A stretch of DNA of 64,000 bases from Ktedonospora formicarum (GTDB lineage Bacteria; Chloroflexota; Ktedonobacteria; Ktedonobacterales; Ktedonobacteraceae): NCBI RefSeq assembly GCF_016587355.1, contig NZ_BNJF01000005.1, positions 332,926 through 396,925 of the forward strand, written 5' to 3'. The position numbers were made by a program, and so were the translations under genes. Positions 17,361-25,944 of this stretch are shown one piece after another (the first letter of the stretch is position 1; each line of letters begins with the position of its first letter). The notes below the pieces were generated by a model. The model was not told where the DNA came from and made no database searches. It saw nothing but the letters and a program-made list of their open reading frames with translations.

Positions 17361-18137
17361 ATGTTTTCATTACAAGATAAGGTCGCGTTGATAACGGGCG
17401 CGGGTTCAGGTATTGGGGAAGCTATCGCGCGCCTCTTCGCCCGACAGGGTGCGCGGGTCGTTGTGGGCGATGTGCGCCTGGACGCGGCCCAGCAGGTCGC
17501 GGATGATATTAAGGCTGAGGGGGGCGAGGCTCTGCCCCTGGCCTTCGATGTGGCGGAGAGCGAGCAAGTACGAGCGGCCTTTAGCAAGGCCGTGGCGCGC
17601 TATGGTCGCGTGGATATCTCCGTCAATAACGCGGGTATCAGCCATGTTGGCAATATCCTTGAGACGAGCGACGAGGACTATGAGCGTGTGATGCGCGTCA
17701 ACGCGGGAGGCGTCTTCCGCTGCGCTCGGGAGGCTGTGCGCCAGATGCTCGCGCAAGATCCCAAGGGCGGCACCATTATCAATATTTCTTCCGTGGCGGC
17801 CCAGGTGGGAGTGGAGCAGCGCCTTCCTTATTCGGCGAGCAAGGGGGCTGTGCTTGCTATGACGCGCAGCATCGCCATCGACTTTGTGTCGCAGGGCATT
17901 CGCTGTAACGCCATCTGCCCTGGTACGGTCCACTCTCCCTTTGTCGAAGGCTATCTCAAGCGTAATTTTGCCGGGCGCGAAGACGAGGTGCGCCAAACTC
18001 TCCACGCACGTCAGCCCATCGGGCGTATGGGGCGCCCCGACGAGATCGCGAACGCCGCGCTGTATCTGGCCTCTGATGAGGCCGCTTTTGTCACGGGGAG
18101 TGGGCTTGTTATTGATGGAGGTTGGACCGCGAAATAG
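17361..18137 (+). CDS. short-chain dehydrogenase/reductase
   Basis: A 258-residue classical SDR. It shows the nucleotide-binding TGAGSGIGEAIARLF, NNAG, the catalytic Ser in NISSVAAQ, YSASKGAVLAMTRS with catalytic Tyr and Lys, and PGTVHSPF. The C-terminus ASDEAAFVTGSGLVIDGGWTAK is typical. It oxidises or reduces a hydroxy/keto group with NAD(P)H; the substrate is unknown. I begin at the ATG at 17361, which has AAGGAG 8 bases upstream. A very long hairpin follows the stop, so it is transcribed apart from the acyl-CoA ligase downstream, but the two may serve the same aromatic or acyl pathway. Confidence 0.9.
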   Translation: MFSLQDKVALITGAGSGIGEAIARLFARQGARVVVGDVRLDAAQQVADDIKAEGGEALPLAFDVAESEQVRAAFSKAVARYGRVDISVNNAGISHVGNILETSDEDYERVMRVNAGGVFRCAREAVRQMLAQDPKGGTIINISSVAAQVGVEQRLPYSASKGAVLAMTRSIAIDFVSQGIRCNAICPGTVHSPFVEGYLKRNFAGREDEVRQTLHARQPIGRMGRPDEIANAALYLASDEAAFVTGSGLVIDGGWTAK

Positions 18138-18140
18138 GGG

Positions 18141-18190
18141 GTCTATGTGTTGATTGTGCTGACTGACACCAGCACAATCAACACATAGAC
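18141..18190 (+). terminator. long hairpin after the SDR gene
   Basis: A perfect 21-bp stem (18141-18161 with 18170-18190) and an 8-base loop start 3 bases after the stop codon. There is no T-run. Confidence 0.75.
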
Positions 18191-18312
18191 GTGGCTGGGG
18201 AAGTAATAATACAATACAAGAATGTAAATGCAACAACGGAACATTTCGCCATGGCATGGCACTATCGCAAAGAAGCGTACTGTATTTCCTGAAGAGAGGA
18301 AGGTTCCGTCTT

Positions 18313-19905
18313 ATGTTTATCGATATTCCACTTCTTACAGTCTCCCTACCTGAGCAGTTTAATGCCGCGAGCTATTTTCTGGATCGTCATCTAGCAGAGG
18401 GGCGTGGCGAGCGGACGGCGATCTATTATGAGGGTAATGCCTACACCTACGCCCAGATCGCGGAACAGGCCAATCGTGTTGGTAGTGGCCTGAGCGAGCT
18501 AGGGATCGAGATGGAGCAGCGCGTGGCCCTGATCCTGCTCGATTCACCAGCCTTTGCCGCAAGTTTCTTCGGCGCGCTCAAACTTGGCGCGGTCCCCGTT
18601 CCCATGAATACAATGTTGCGCCCAGACGATTACATCTACCTGCTCAATGATTGTCGTGCCAAGGTACTCTGCGTACACGCTGAACTCTGGCGCGCAATAC
18701 GGCATATTCTGCCGCGCCTCCTCTACCTGCGCCACGTCGTAGTCGTTGGTCTGGAGCAGAGCGGAGAGCGTGAGAATGCGACCTGCCATGACTTTGAGCT
18801 CTGGCTGCGGCGCGCCTCCCCAGACCTGAAGGCCGCGCGTACCAGTAAGGATGATAGCGCTTTCTGGTTGTATAGCTCCGGTAGCACTGGCTTTCCCAAG
18901 GGCTGTGTGCATTTGCATCACGACATGACCTATTGCTGCGAGTATTATGCGAAACCTATATTGCAAATAAATGAACGTGATATCTGCTTTTCCGCTTCTA
19001 AGCTCTTCTTCGCCTATGGCTTTGGCAATGGGCTGTACTTTCCCTTCGCGGTAGGGGCCAGCGCCGTACATTATCCAGGCCGCCCTCAGCCCGAAGCTGT
19101 TTTCCAGGCCATTGAGCAGTATCGCCCGACCATCTTCTTCGGGTCGCCCGCGCTCTATGCCAATATGCTGGCTTCAGGGAAGAGCTACGACCTTTCTTCT
19201 CTACGGCTCTGCGTTTCCGCAGGCGAGGCGCTCCCCGCCGACATCTGGCGGCGCTGGCAGCAGCGATATGGAGTCGAGATTCTGGATGGCATTGGCAGTA
19301 CGGAAATCCTGCATATCTTCATCAGCAATCGTACAGGCGAGGTGCGTCCCGGTAGTACAGGCAAAATCGTGCCGGGCTACGAGGCGCGTATCGTTGATGA
19401 GCGAGGAGCAGAGGTAGCACCGGGCGAGATGGGAACGCTGCTCATTCGCGGCGACAGTACGGCGGCCTGCTACTGGAATAAGCATGAGAAGACCCTGGAT
19501 ACCATGCGTGGACGCTGGATCGCTACAGGCGACACCTACACGCAGGACGCCGACGGTTACTACTGGTATGGTGGGCGCGTCGACGACATGCTCAAGGTCA
19601 ATGGGCTCTGGGTTTCGCCAGCCGAGGTCGAAGGCGCTCTAATGGCTCATCCAGCCGTTCTACAGGCCGCGATAGTCGGAGCGGCGGACCAGGATGAGCT
19701 TATCAAGCCCAGGGCCTATATTGTCCTGCAAAGTGATCACGAACCATCCGAGACACTGGTAAACGAGCTCAAAACGTTCGTCAAAGCTCGCCTGGCCTCC
19801 TTCAAAGCCCCCCAATGGATCGAGTTTGTCTCCGAACTACCCATGACCGCGACCGGCAAAATTCAGCGCTTTGTACTACGAGAGGCCTCCCGACCCCAAA
19901 TGTAA
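18313..19905 (+). CDS. benzoate-CoA-ligase-like AMP-dependent synthetase
   Basis: A member of the ANL superfamily, about 530 residues from the ATG at 18313, which has GAGGAAGG about 10 bases upstream (an ATG at 18256 would add 19 poorly conserved residues). It begins LPEQFNAASYFLDRHLAEGRGERTAI, the opening typical of benzoate-CoA ligases. It has the P-loop-like SSGSTGFPKGCVH, the adenylate-binding GIGSTEILHIF, GDTYTQDADGYYWYGGRVDDMLKVNG and the C-terminal lysine motif PMTATGKIQRF. It activates an aryl or related acid to its CoA thioester with ATP. No ring-cleavage or reductase genes are visible, so the exact acid is unknown. A hairpin follows. Confidence 0.88.
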   Translation: MFIDIPLLTVSLPEQFNAASYFLDRHLAEGRGERTAIYYEGNAYTYAQIAEQANRVGSGLSELGIEMEQRVALILLDSPAFAASFFGALKLGAVPVPMNTMLRPDDYIYLLNDCRAKVLCVHAELWRAIRHILPRLLYLRHVVVVGLEQSGERENATCHDFELWLRRASPDLKAARTSKDDSAFWLYSSGSTGFPKGCVHLHHDMTYCCEYYAKPILQINERDICFSASKLFFAYGFGNGLYFPFAVGASAVHYPGRPQPEAVFQAIEQYRPTIFFGSPALYANMLASGKSYDLSSLRLCVSAGEALPADIWRRWQQRYGVEILDGIGSTEILHIFISNRTGEVRPGSTGKIVPGYEARIVDERGAEVAPGEMGTLLIRGDSTAACYWNKHEKTLDTMRGRWIATGDTYTQDADGYYWYGGRVDDMLKVNGLWVSPAEVEGALMAHPAVLQAAIVGAADQDELIKPRAYIVLQSDHEPSETLVNELKTFVKARLASFKAPQWIEFVSELPMTATGKIQRFVLREASRPQM

Positions 19906-19912
19906 GGGTGTG

Positions 19913-19950
19913 CAGGATGGTACTGTTGCTGATGTAACAGCACCATCCTG
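19913..19950 (+). terminator. hairpin after the acyl-CoA ligase gene
   Basis: A 15-bp stem (19913-19927 with 19936-19950, one mismatch) with an 8-base loop lies directly after the stop codon. Confidence 0.7.
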
Positions 19951-20347
19951 TCCCTATATGTTTGTAGTCATGTCGCTTTGGCAGTAGCGTCCTTTTCTGG
20001 AATGGGCTGGCTTTCAACACACTATCTGTATATATGCATCTGCTGCCCCTCTCACATTCTATTACCACCACATTCATATATAACAAAGCTCTACAATAAA
20101 TGTCATGTCATGAAATTGCAGATCGCATGTCGCCTTATTGCATTGAATAACCGCAAATATTAATGTTATATTGAAAAAAATTAATATATTTTAACAATTG
20201 AATACGCACACTATCACCTTAATAACTTCTACACAAAATTTTCACAACCTCTACCCACAAAACTCCTTCCATTACGCAAGCTCGTGATCATTTCTGAATC
20301 TGAACAATTGCTGTTCAGACTCATTTTACATACATAGTTGTGTCATG
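19951..20347. other. AT-rich promoter region of the sugar ABC operon
   Basis: About 400 bases with no supported gene. The AT content rises strongly from 20150 to 20340, as expected for an upstream regulatory region. Beyond the palindrome at 20348 I see no certain promoter boxes. Confidence 0.5.
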
Positions 20348-20371
20348 TTTGCCAACTACGTAGTTGGCAAA
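20348..20371 (+). promoter_or_regulatory. 24-bp perfect palindrome, probable operator of the ABC operon
   Basis: TTTGCCAACTAC followed without spacer by its exact complement. It ends 5 bases before the AAGGAGG ribosome site of the first permease gene. A bound repressor here would block transcription or early elongation. No LacI-, GntR- or ROK-type gene is adjacent, so the cognate regulator is elsewhere. Confidence 0.75.
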
Positions 20372-20389
20372 ATGTAAGGAGGCAAGATC

Positions 20390-21292
20390 ATGATCGCATC
20401 GACGAATTGGACGCGACGCGATAAGGCCCAACTCCGTAAGGGGCTGCTCTTTATCAGTCCCTGGATCATTGGCTTTCTCGCATTTGTGCTCTATCCGCTC
20501 ATCTACTCGTTCGTAATGAGCTTCGCGCGCTACTCAGGCTTACAATCGCCTGTCTGGCTGGGCTTCCAGAACTATGTCCGTCTCTTCACCGATCCCCTGG
20601 TTTGGAAATCAGTCGACAACACGGTGTTTTACGCCATCCGGGCTGTCCCTATAGGCCTCATCATTGGCCTCTTGCTGGCTCTGGCGATGGGACGCGCGGT
20701 CAAAGAAGTGTCTGTCTATCGCACCGCTCTCTACCTTCCCTCGCTGATCCCCATATTTGCCATGTCGTTCATCTTTATCGTCCTGGTCAATCCACAATAT
20801 GGGGTCGTCAATGAGTTCCTGGGGCTCTTCGGCGTTCCTAACACCAACTACCTTGGCGATCCTATCGGAGCCAAAAACGTCATTGTGGCCCTGGCACAGC
20901 TTGGGGCAGGCAACACGGCCCTGATCTTCCTGGCTGGTCTCAATGGCATACCTCAGACGCTCTATGAAGCGGCCCGCATCGATGGGGCAAGTCGCCTGAC
21001 TTCGTTTCTGCGCATTACCCTTCCGCTCCTCTCCCCCGTGATCCTCTTCAACCTGATTACGGGCCTCAGTGCCGGACTTCAGGTCTTCACGCCCGCCTAT
21101 ATTATGACTAATGGCGGACCCGATAACGGCACCCTCTTCTACATGTACTATATGTACAAAAATGCCTTTAGCTACGCTCAGCTAGGCTATGCTTGTGCCC
21201 TCTCGGTTGTGCTTTTCCTTGCCGGACTCGTGCTAGCCCTGATTGTCTACACCATTGCCCAACGCTTCGTAAACTACGAAATCGTCAGCTAG
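20390..21292 (+). CDS. sugar ABC transporter permease (MalF/UgpA type)
   Basis: A 300-residue inner-membrane permease of the carbohydrate-uptake-1 family, with six predicted helices starting at about residue 20. The cytoplasmic EAA loop reads LYEAARIDGASRLTSFLRITLPLLSP and contacts the ATPase. AAGGAGG lies 7 bases upstream of the ATG. It is the first of three transporter genes on this strand, in the order permease, permease, binding protein, which is the reverse of the common order. No ATPase gene is present, so an ATPase encoded elsewhere (MsmX-like) is probably shared. Expression is likely controlled by the palindrome at 20348-20371. Confidence 0.92.
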   Translation: MIASTNWTRRDKAQLRKGLLFISPWIIGFLAFVLYPLIYSFVMSFARYSGLQSPVWLGFQNYVRLFTDPLVWKSVDNTVFYAIRAVPIGLIIGLLLALAMGRAVKEVSVYRTALYLPSLIPIFAMSFIFIVLVNPQYGVVNEFLGLFGVPNTNYLGDPIGAKNVIVALAQLGAGNTALIFLAGLNGIPQTLYEAARIDGASRLTSFLRITLPLLSPVILFNLITGLSAGLQVFTPAYIMTNGGPDNGTLFYMYYMYKNAFSYAQLGYACALSVVLFLAGLVLALIVYTIAQRFVNYEIVS

Positions 21293-21486
21293 CAATCCCT
21301 GGACATACACAATTTCATCCCCAACCCGCAAACTGGTCTACAGGTCCGGTTGAATAGAGATACTCAATTGCGGGTGCGCAATAAGTTCTTATGCGAAAAC
21401 CAACCCTCATTCGAGGGCACGGCGCCGCTAGCGCGGCTAGCGCTGGCGCGCTCAGGTTTCCGGATAAGGAATAAGGAGAGTAATTT
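21292..21486 (+). other. intercistronic gap holding a structured repeat
   Basis: The 194 bases between the two permease genes include a multi-hairpin repeat (21389-21468) and GGAGAG near the next start. The repeat lies inside what is probably one transcription unit, so it may set the relative levels of the two subunits or protect the mRNA. Confidence 0.5.
21389..21468 (+). repeat. multi-hairpin junction repeat (extended member of the three-way family)
   Basis: Outer arms CTTATGCGAAAACC and GGTTTCCGGATAAG are 12/14 complementary. Inside are CCCTC-ATTC-GAGGG, then GCCGC-TAGC-GCGGC (21424-21437), T, AGCGC-TGGC-GCGCT (21439-21452) and CA. The last two hairpins and linkers match the copies at 1705 and 51343; the first hairpin is extra. 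Confidence 0.75.
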
Positions 21487-22383
21487 ATGAAGGCAGCCTT
21501 GAGCACACCAGAATTTGAGCAGCGCGAACGCGCCATTGAGCAGCGCAAACGCATGCTTGCCACGCGTAAAATGATTGATCTGGGCGTGACGCGTTTCTTC
21601 CTGATTGTTATGTCGCTAATCTTCCTGATCCCGTTCTACTGGATGATCGTAACGGCACTTAAATCGAATCCGGAACTGGCACAGGTTCCACCGACGATCC
21701 TTCCTCAAAGCTGGCAATGGGATAACTTTGCCAAGGCCTTTCAGACGATCCCTTTCGCGAGCTACTTCGTAAACTCCGTCCTGATTACCGCGCTCGCCGT
21801 AGTGGGTGCCCTGGTTTCAAACTTGATCGTTGCCTATGGCTTCTCCTGCATTGAATGGCGAGGACGCGATCTGGTCTTCTACCTCGTCTTAGCCACCATC
21901 TTCATTCCCTTCCCCCTGGCGATTATTCCCCAGTTTGATATGTTCGCCTGGCTCCACTGGATCAATACCTATCTTCCCCTGGTCGTACCCTCGTTCTTTG
22001 CCAGTGCCTTCTACACCTTTATGCTACGCCAATTCCTGCTCCAGATTCCTCGCGATTTGCTGGACGCCGCCCGTATCGATGGTGCTAGCGAATGGCGCAT
22101 CCTCTGGCAGGTGGTCGCGCCTATGGCAAGACCAGCCCTGGCAGCGGTTGGCATCTTCGCCGCGATTGGAGCCTGGAATGACTTCATGGGACCACTGATC
22201 TATCTGCAAGATGACGCTTTGCAGACGCTTTCGATTGGCCTGCAAGCCTTCCGTTCGACGCACGATATCCAGTTCAACCTCTTGATGGGGGCTTCCGTAC
22301 TGGTCATCTTGCCCGTAACGATCCTCTTCTTTGTCTTCCAGCGCTTCTTTATCCGTGGCGTTACGTTGGGCAGCATCCGCTAG
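21487..22383 (+). CDS. sugar ABC transporter permease (MalG/UgpE type)
   Basis: A 298-residue inner-membrane permease, partner of the protein at 20390. A charged cytoplasmic start (FEQRERAIEQRKRMLATRK) precedes six helices. The EAA loop reads LLDAARIDGASEWRILWQVVAPMARP. The C-terminus RFFIRGVTLGSIR is typical of MalG-type subunits, where it reaches the ATPase interface. GGAGAG precedes the ATG. Together with the first permease and the binding protein it should form a carbohydrate importer; the sugar cannot be read from the sequence. Confidence 0.92.
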   Translation: MKAALSTPEFEQRERAIEQRKRMLATRKMIDLGVTRFFLIVMSLIFLIPFYWMIVTALKSNPELAQVPPTILPQSWQWDNFAKAFQTIPFASYFVNSVLITALAVVGALVSNLIVAYGFSCIEWRGRDLVFYLVLATIFIPFPLAIIPQFDMFAWLHWINTYLPLVVPSFFASAFYTFMLRQFLLQIPRDLLDAARIDGASEWRILWQVVAPMARPALAAVGIFAAIGAWNDFMGPLIYLQDDALQTLSIGLQAFRSTHDIQFNLLMGASVLVILPVTILFFVFQRFFIRGVTLGSIR

Positions 22384-22413
22384 GACTTATGCCGCTATTA
22401 CCTATAGCAGTAC

Positions 22414-22443
22414 GCGGAACGCTTGAGCCGCGCTTACATATGA
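22414..22443 (+). repeat. diverged palindromic repeat with TTACATATG tail
   Basis: GCGGAACGCTTGAGCCGCGC followed by TTACATATG between the second permease and the binding-protein gene. It is a weakened copy of the arm/GCTNNAGC/arm/CTACATATG family. Confidence 0.55.
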
Positions 22444-22500
22444 AGAAGCTCAAGACTTCTGACCACTGCTTTACTACTTTGTGCAAAAAGGAGTCATTTT

Positions 22501-23841
22501 ATGCTTGTCCAGCGCTATATACTTAAGGGCGGCGCGGTCTTCCTGCTGCTGCTACTCTTCTCCGTGGCGTTTTCCGCGTGTGGGTTCGGGCAGAGCGACC
22601 CCCATGAGGTCGTCTTCTGGACCTCGGTCAACGATGACATTGATATCTCAGCAGAAAAACAGATTATCGCTGGCTTTGAGCAGGAGAACCCCGGCTACCA
22701 TGTGCGTCTGGTCAGTAAGCCGTCTCCCTCCACAGGTGACGCGACAGCCCTTATCACGGCGGTTCGCGGTGGTACACCCCCCGATGTCTATCTGGTTGAC
22801 CGCTTCACTGTAAGCCAGTACGCGGCTATTGGCCTCTTGTCAGATCTCCAGTCATATGTCGACCAAGATGGTGGAACGCTGGGAAGCAATTACCTGCCCT
22901 TCGCCTGGAAGGAGGCTTCGTACCGGCAGCATCCCTATGGTCTGCCAATGGATACCGATGCGCGTGCGATGTACTATAACAAGGACCTTCTGAAGGCAGC
23001 GGGTATTGATCCAGCGATCCTTGATCCCTCGAACGGCCCCATGTCTATCGACGAGGTGATGGAAATCGCCAAGAAGATGAACAAGATGGACGCGAAGGGG
23101 AACTATACCGAGTTGGGGCTGATCCCCTGGTCCGGACAGGGTTTCCATGCTACCTGGGGCCTGGACTTCTCAGCCAAATTCTATAATGAGCAAACCTGTC
23201 AGGTCACGCCTACCGAGTCGGGCTTCTCAACGGCGTTCAAATACTTCCAGCAGTGGAGCAAGGATCTTAATTATGGCAAGGTAGATACCTTCTTAGCGAC
23301 TTACCAGCCCCCCAACGCTCCCCCCAGTCAGACGCCCATGTTTACGGGTCACCTGGGCATGTCGGTTGACGGCAACTGGACGCTGTCGAGCATTCAGCAG
23401 TATGCTCCCCAACTGAACTATGGCATCACGTACCTGCCAGTCTTACACAAGGGAGATCGCCCCTTCACATGGTCGGGTGGCTTCTCACTGGTCATGCCAG
23501 AGGGCGCGCCTAACACGGTTGGCGGCTGGAAATTTATGAAGTATATGACTGGCCCCAAAGGGCAGGCCATCTATACCAAGGTCACCAGCCACCTCCCAAC
23601 GTGGCAATCTTTGCTGAACGATACCAGCCTCATTCAGGGCAATCAGAAATTCTTCGCTGACATGATGAAGTTCTCCGAGAGCCGTCCACCCCTTCCTATC
23701 GGCGCTCAATACTCAGATGCCATGGACGCGGCCCAATCTTCTGTCCTGCTTGGCACCTCAACTCCCGAAGTGGCACTACAGCAGGTCTATCAACGCCTGC
23801 AACCTCAGATGCAACAATATTGTCCATTCAAGCTTGATTAG
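22501..23841 (+). CDS. sugar ABC transporter substrate-binding lipoprotein
   Basis: A 446-residue extracellular solute-binding protein of the MalE/UgpB group. The N-terminus has a hydrophobic signal (AVFLLLLLFSVAFSAC) with the lipobox Cys at about residue 26, giving a membrane-anchored lipoprotein. The mature part begins EVVFWTSVNDD and contains TALITAVRGGTPPDVYLVDRF, YGLPMDTDARAMYYNKDLLKAAGID and a WKFMKYMTGPKGQAIYT segment near the C-terminus, all typical of family 1 binding proteins. AAAGGAG precedes the ATG. It closes the transporter operon and is followed by a strong terminator. The high expression expected for the receptor makes its last position unusual. Confidence 0.92.
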   Translation: MLVQRYILKGGAVFLLLLLFSVAFSACGFGQSDPHEVVFWTSVNDDIDISAEKQIIAGFEQENPGYHVRLVSKPSPSTGDATALITAVRGGTPPDVYLVDRFTVSQYAAIGLLSDLQSYVDQDGGTLGSNYLPFAWKEASYRQHPYGLPMDTDARAMYYNKDLLKAAGIDPAILDPSNGPMSIDEVMEIAKKMNKMDAKGNYTELGLIPWSGQGFHATWGLDFSAKFYNEQTCQVTPTESGFSTAFKYFQQWSKDLNYGKVDTFLATYQPPNAPPSQTPMFTGHLGMSVDGNWTLSSIQQYAPQLNYGITYLPVLHKGDRPFTWSGGFSLVMPEGAPNTVGGWKFMKYMTGPKGQAIYTKVTSHLPTWQSLLNDTSLIQGNQKFFADMMKFSESRPPLPIGAQYSDAMDAAQSSVLLGTSTPEVALQQVYQRLQPQMQQYCPFKLD

Positions 23842-23858
23842 TCCCCCCGTAAAGAAGG

Positions 23859-23896
23859 AAGGGAGTGCTGGTTTTCACGGAAACCAGCACTCCCTT
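23859..23896. terminator. terminator of the ABC operon, shared with the convergent gene
   Basis: A perfect 16-bp stem (23859-23874 with 23881-23896), 6-base loop, AT-rich flanks on both sides. It lies between the convergent binding-protein and PPOX-type genes. Confidence 0.8.
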
Positions 23897-23911
23897 TATA
23901 TTTGCGTATCC

Positions 23912-24322
23912 TTATTGACCAGTGAAGGCGCGGGTAGGGGTGATACGTATCGGTTGCGAATACAGCATAACAAATGCTTCGGCGGGAACGCCTATCCTTT
24001 GCAGCCCCTCATGGTATTTCTCGCCATAGGCTCGCACAGCCTCACTTCCCTCTCCCTTTCCAAGCAATTTGGCGGTCCCTTCAAGTACCACGACATCAAA
24101 ACCATTTTGTGTGTCATCGAGCGCCAGCGTCACAGAGGGATTCTGGCATAAATTTGCGATCTTCCGAGTATGCGGTTTGCTCCAGATCAGAAGCGTCGCG
24201 CCTTCCCAGAGAAACCATACAGGTACAGTATGTGGACGCCCATCAGGGCGAACAGTGGTAAGCCAGGCCATCTTATTAGTACGAAGCCGTTCTTCCACAT
24301 GTGATTGTAGAACTACAGACAT
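23912..24322 (-). CDS. pyridoxamine-5-phosphate-oxidase-fold enzyme (F420- or FMN-dependent type)
   Basis: A 136-residue split-beta-barrel protein of the PPOX class. It has MAWLTTVRPDGRPHTVPVWFLWEGATLLIWSKPHTRKIANLCQNP, the usual flavin/F420-binding start with RPDG and a Lys-Thr-rich phosphate-binding stretch. Length and pattern resemble the PPOX-class F420-dependent group common in actinobacteria and Chloroflexota (Rv3369-like); FMN binding is the alternative. AAGGAGA precedes the ATG. It lies beside a second F420-type enzyme and a TetR gene on the same strand, suggesting a small redox or detoxification cluster. Confidence 0.82.
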   Translation of the reverse strand: MSVVLQSHVEERLRTNKMAWLTTVRPDGRPHTVPVWFLWEGATLLIWSKPHTRKIANLCQNPSVTLALDDTQNGFDVVVLEGTAKLLGKGEGSEAVRAYGEKYHEGLQRIGVPAEAFVMLYSQPIRITPTRAFTGQ

Positions 24323-24446
24323 AAATCTCCTTCCTTACCTCAACAAAGATGTTGTTGAGAGCGTACACTCTCGCCTTACCTGAGAGTCAAGAGAAAAATT
24401 CTGCGCCTACATATTGGGCCGTCTCGCTTTGAGCGCGGTTTCTCTG

Positions 24447-24845
24447 CTATACACCAGTTGGTACGGTGGTAAGCTTGACGAATTCATGGGTCCCCAAACG
24501 GCTGAGTACTTGCCGAATGAAGGATGGGAACGCCGACAGAGCCGTTTGAGCATCAACGAATTCCGGTTTCTGGAATACATATTCTCGCTTGTGCCAGCGC
24601 AGGCTCCCTTGTTCGGCGGCGCGCAGATTACGCAACCAATCCACCTGCGGGCCATAGGTCAGGGCGATGATAAAGCCATCGCTTACTTGCCAGACCATAA
24701 TTGGAATCTCATACGTCTTTCCGCTACGCCGACCAACATGGCGCAAAAGCGCGAACGGACCACGGCTCCCACGGGCCAGATTACGCAAGACCGGATTGAC
24801 GAAACGCTTAACGAAATTTCTTAACCCCTTGTTATCCTTACTCAT
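24447..24845 (-). CDS. deazaflavin-dependent nitroreductase-family oxidoreductase
   Basis: A 132-residue protein of the F420H2-dependent DDN/DUF385 family. It contains NPVLRNLARGSRGPFALLRHVGRRSGKTYEIPI, in which the G-RSGKxRxxP pattern forms the F420 pocket, and GPQVDWLRNLRAAEQGSLRW, the conserved second half. These enzymes transfer hydride from F420H2 to quinones, nitro compounds or other acceptors. I start at the ATG at 24845 because AAGGAGGAA lies just upstream. It is 56 bases after the TetR gene on the same strand and could be in its operon. Confidence 0.88.
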   Translation of the reverse strand: MSKDNKGLRNFVKRFVNPVLRNLARGSRGPFALLRHVGRRSGKTYEIPIMVWQVSDGFIIALTYGPQVDWLRNLRAAEQGSLRWHKREYVFQKPEFVDAQTALSAFPSFIRQVLSRLGTHEFVKLTTVPTGV

Positions 24846-24901
24846 AATCGTTCCTCCTTGAATCATGCAGGAGCATAGAGAACTATAATGACAGCTTATT
24901 T

Positions 24902-25528
24902 TTACGGTGCCAACGCGCGCATAATGATCTCAACCACCGCGTCGGCGCGACTACTGACCATTGAGGAGGCTCCCTCCCCGCCAAAAACCAGCCCCAGAAC
25001 GCTAGTCGTAAGCAGCCCGCCTAGTAACGTATATGCCACCACCTCTACATCAATGTCCGCGATCAGCTTTTGCTCCTTTGCCGCTGCGAGCAAGCCCGTA
25101 ATGAGAGAGAGACCCTTCTGGGTGACAGTCGAAAAGAAGAGCGAGCCAAGCTGGGGAAAACGCGAAGACTCGGCGAGGATCATCCGCACCAGAGGGAGAT
25201 ATCCTGGCTGAGTGACCATAGTGACGATCTCACGCGAGAGGCTCAGTAGCCCCTGGCGAAGTGATGGTAGATCATGGGGGGCGGGTAAGTTAGCGAGCTT
25301 CTCAGAGAAGCCCGGCTGCTCCATCGTCAAATGTTTCAGGACATCAACAAAGAGCGCCTCTTTGTTGGCATAGTAGCGATAGAGCGTCTCCTTAGAAGCG
25401 ATACCAGCCTCCGCCAGAATGGCCTCGATGCTCGTCGCTAAATAGCCCTGTTGAAGAAATAGCCGATGGGCGGCGGCACGCAACCGCTCTCGCGTCTGCT
25501 GAGCACGCTTGTTGAGTTGTGATTCCAT
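24902..25528 (-). CDS. TetR-family transcriptional regulator
   Basis: A 208-residue repressor with an N-terminal TetR helix-turn-helix (RERLRAAAHRLFLQQGYLATSIEAILAEAGIASKETLYRYYANKEALF, residues 13-60) and a helical ligand-binding C-terminal domain. GGAAGGGG precedes the ATG. The palindrome at 25539-25573 ends only 11 bases upstream of the start codon, which strongly suggests autorepression. The downstream F420-type enzymes are the natural targets; the inducing ligand is unknown. Confidence 0.92.
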   Translation of the reverse strand: MESQLNKRAQQTRERLRAAAHRLFLQQGYLATSIEAILAEAGIASKETLYRYYANKEALFVDVLKHLTMEQPGFSEKLANLPAPHDLPSLRQGLLSLSREIVTMVTQPGYLPLVRMILAESSRFPQLGSLFFSTVTQKGLSLITGLLAAAKEQKLIADIDVEVVAYTLLGGLLTTSVLGLVFGGEGASSMVSSRADAVVEIIMRALAP

Positions 25529-25538
25529 ACTTCCCCTT

Positions 25539-25573
25539 CCATAATCGTAACGTACGGTACGTTACGATTATGG
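25539..25573 (-). promoter_or_regulatory. TetR operator, 17-bp perfect inverted repeat
   Basis: CCATAATCGTAACGTAC, one central G, then the exact reverse complement. The core GTACGGTAC within a 35-bp dyad is of the size bound by TetR dimers. It overlaps the ribosome-site region of the TetR gene at 25528. Confidence 0.9.
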
Positions 25574-25597
25574 AAGAAAAACGAATTTTTGTCAAGT

Positions 25598-25689
25598 GCC
25601 GCTGCTGAAGCGACGCGGCTACATATGGGCTTACAGTGGAAGGGAAAGCATTAGGTAAAGCCGCTGCTGAAGGGACGCGGCTACATATG
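25598..25689 (+). repeat. two direct copies of the 30-bp CTACATATG palindromic repeat
   Basis: Copies at 25598-25627 (GCTGAAGCGACGCGGC core) and 25660-25689 (GCTGAAGGGACGCGGC variant) share orientation, with 32 bases between. The variant core matches the copy at 39782. Confidence 0.85.
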
Positions 25690-25811
25690 ATGAAGATGGG
25701 GATTTTGTTCATGAGGGTGATCTCGAATGTACATGACGTGTATCACCTGACCCTCACGCCCCAAACCACACCCAACCTCAACGTGATGCGCACCCTTATG
25801 CTCATATACGA

Positions 25812-25921
25812 GCTAGCAGATGGGAATAATATCTGCTAGCAAATACAGGCATTGACCGCTAGTATTCTTGTGGAGAATATGCTACATTGGTGATTAGCAA
25901 TCTAATTGCTTTATTGCTAAT
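25812..25921 (+). promoter_or_regulatory. two inverted repeats upstream of the peptidase-like gene
   Basis: GCTAGCAGAT (25812-25821) pairs with ATCTGCTAGC (25831-25840), and ATTAGCAAT (25893-25901) pairs with ATTGCTAAT (25913-25921). The second dyad ends 23 bases before the start codon and could be an operator. No regulator gene is adjacent. Confidence 0.5.
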
Positions 25922-25944
25922 GAGCGAGAAAGGATGAGAACGCT

